Assembly: GCA_900555635.1 (NCBI GenBank)
Contig: USLU01000103.1
Span: 1-13,518, forward strand
Reading direction: 5' to 3'
DNA: 13,518 nucleotides
Source: an uncultured Bacteroides sp.
GTDB lineage: Bacteria; Bacteroidota; Bacteroidia; Bacteroidales; Bacteroidaceae
This document shows, piece after piece, positions 13,483-13,518 of this stretch. Positions within the stretch are counted from its first letter, which is position 1. Each line of letters starts with the position of its first letter. Position numbers and translations under genes: made by a program. Below the pieces are notes generated by a model. It did no database searches, was not told the DNA's origin, and worked only from the letters and a program-made list of their open reading frames with translations.

Positions 13483-13518
13483 GGATTCTTGGACGCAGCG
13501 CACGGGGAACGCGTTCGA
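13468..13518 (-). CDS. DGR target (variable) protein, C-terminal end only
   Basis: Only the last 16 residues and the stop fall in the window: SNAFPVRCVQESSVTK, then TGA at 13470-13468. The FPVRCVQE ending matches the frame of the template repeat exactly and is the usual close of the C-type-lectin-like fold that displays DGR-variable residues. The gene is on the minus strand and starts beyond 13518, so its N-terminal domains, signal peptide and length cannot be judged. In Bacteroides such targets are often surface lipoproteins or fimbrial-tip-like proteins, but nothing here shows that. Confidence 0.88.
   Translation of the reverse strand, partial: SNAFPVRCVQESSVTK
13486..13518 (-). repeat. 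DGR variable repeat (VR), 3' end
   Basis: 33 bases identical to 11159-11191 of the template repeat; identity stops one base beyond the shared Glu codon (A against G) and runs up to the window edge on the other side. The GC-rich core at 13494-13513 is a candidate initiation-of-mutagenic-homing sequence. No adenine substitution is visible in this short part, as expected near the homing site. Confidence 0.9.

Larger units (their letters stand above)
8824..13518 (-). mobile_element. Diversity-generating retroelement (DGR) locus, target gene truncated by window edge
   Basis: All core DGR parts are present on one strand: reverse transcriptase (10089-8824), Avd (10423-10064), template repeat (about 11360-11159) and a variable repeat at the 3' end of a target gene (from 13486, continuing beyond the window), plus a hairpin at the target stop codon. 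The template repeat and the visible variable repeat share 33 identical bases. DGRs diversify a chosen protein by adenine-specific mutagenic retrohoming. This one additionally carries a MutS-like accessory gene and an ATPase/nuclease gene. Whether the locus sits in a phage, ICE or plain chromosome cannot be seen. Confidence 0.93.

Overview
The window looks like a chromosomal accessory region of a Bacteroides-type bacterium (Bacteroidales). The evidence is a set of lineage markers: TAnnTTTG-type -7 promoter elements ahead of several genes, an HU-family protein followed by a tiny 'smalltalk'-type protein, an HYC_CC_PP-type small cysteine protein heading a metal-efflux operon, a LytTR regulator, and a member of the AAA-ATPase-like/PD-(D/E)XK family common in this group. 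No rRNA, tRNA or CRISPR array was seen.

Layout. Positions 1-381 (+) are the C-terminal LytTR DNA-binding domain of a response regulator whose start lies outside the window. A convergent intergenic gap (382-511) holds four 22-bp units, each an 18-bp dyad. On the minus strand, 7846 to 512 is a heavy-metal (probably Cu/Ag) efflux operon: HYC_CC_PP-type protein, CusA-like RND pump, TolC-like outer membrane factor with a methionine-rich insert, and a CusB-like adaptor carrying both an N-terminal metal-binding domain and a C-terminal HMA domain. The last three genes overlap by 4 bp. Next, also on the minus strand, come an HU-like protein (8658-8161) and a 32-residue smalltalk-type protein (8126-8028).

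The main discovery is a diversity-generating retroelement (DGR) filling 8824-13518 on the minus strand. In the direction of transcription it contains: the last 17 codons (including stop) of a target gene whose end is a variable repeat (13486-13518, cut by the window edge); a perfect 8-bp-stem hairpin over the target stop codon; an ATPase/nuclease-like gene; the template repeat (about 11360-11159); a 128-nt spacer and an intrinsic terminator; a MutS-domain-I-like accessory protein; Avd; and a DGR-type reverse transcriptase with YVDD and the diagnostic GNLTSQ motif. The template repeat reads as a lectin-fold-like segment rich in AAC codons, as expected for adenine-specific mutagenesis. The 33 bp of variable repeat inside the window match the template exactly.

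How it should work (inference from known DGRs): template RNA is copied by RT with Avd, adenines are mis-copied, and the mutagenised cDNA replaces the variable repeat of the target gene, which begins beyond position 13518. Least expected are the MutS-like protein with the mismatch-reading Glu replaced by Lys, the strong terminator between template RNA and the protein operon, and the ATPase/nuclease gene placed between variable and template repeats and flanked by inverted repeats like an inserted cassette.
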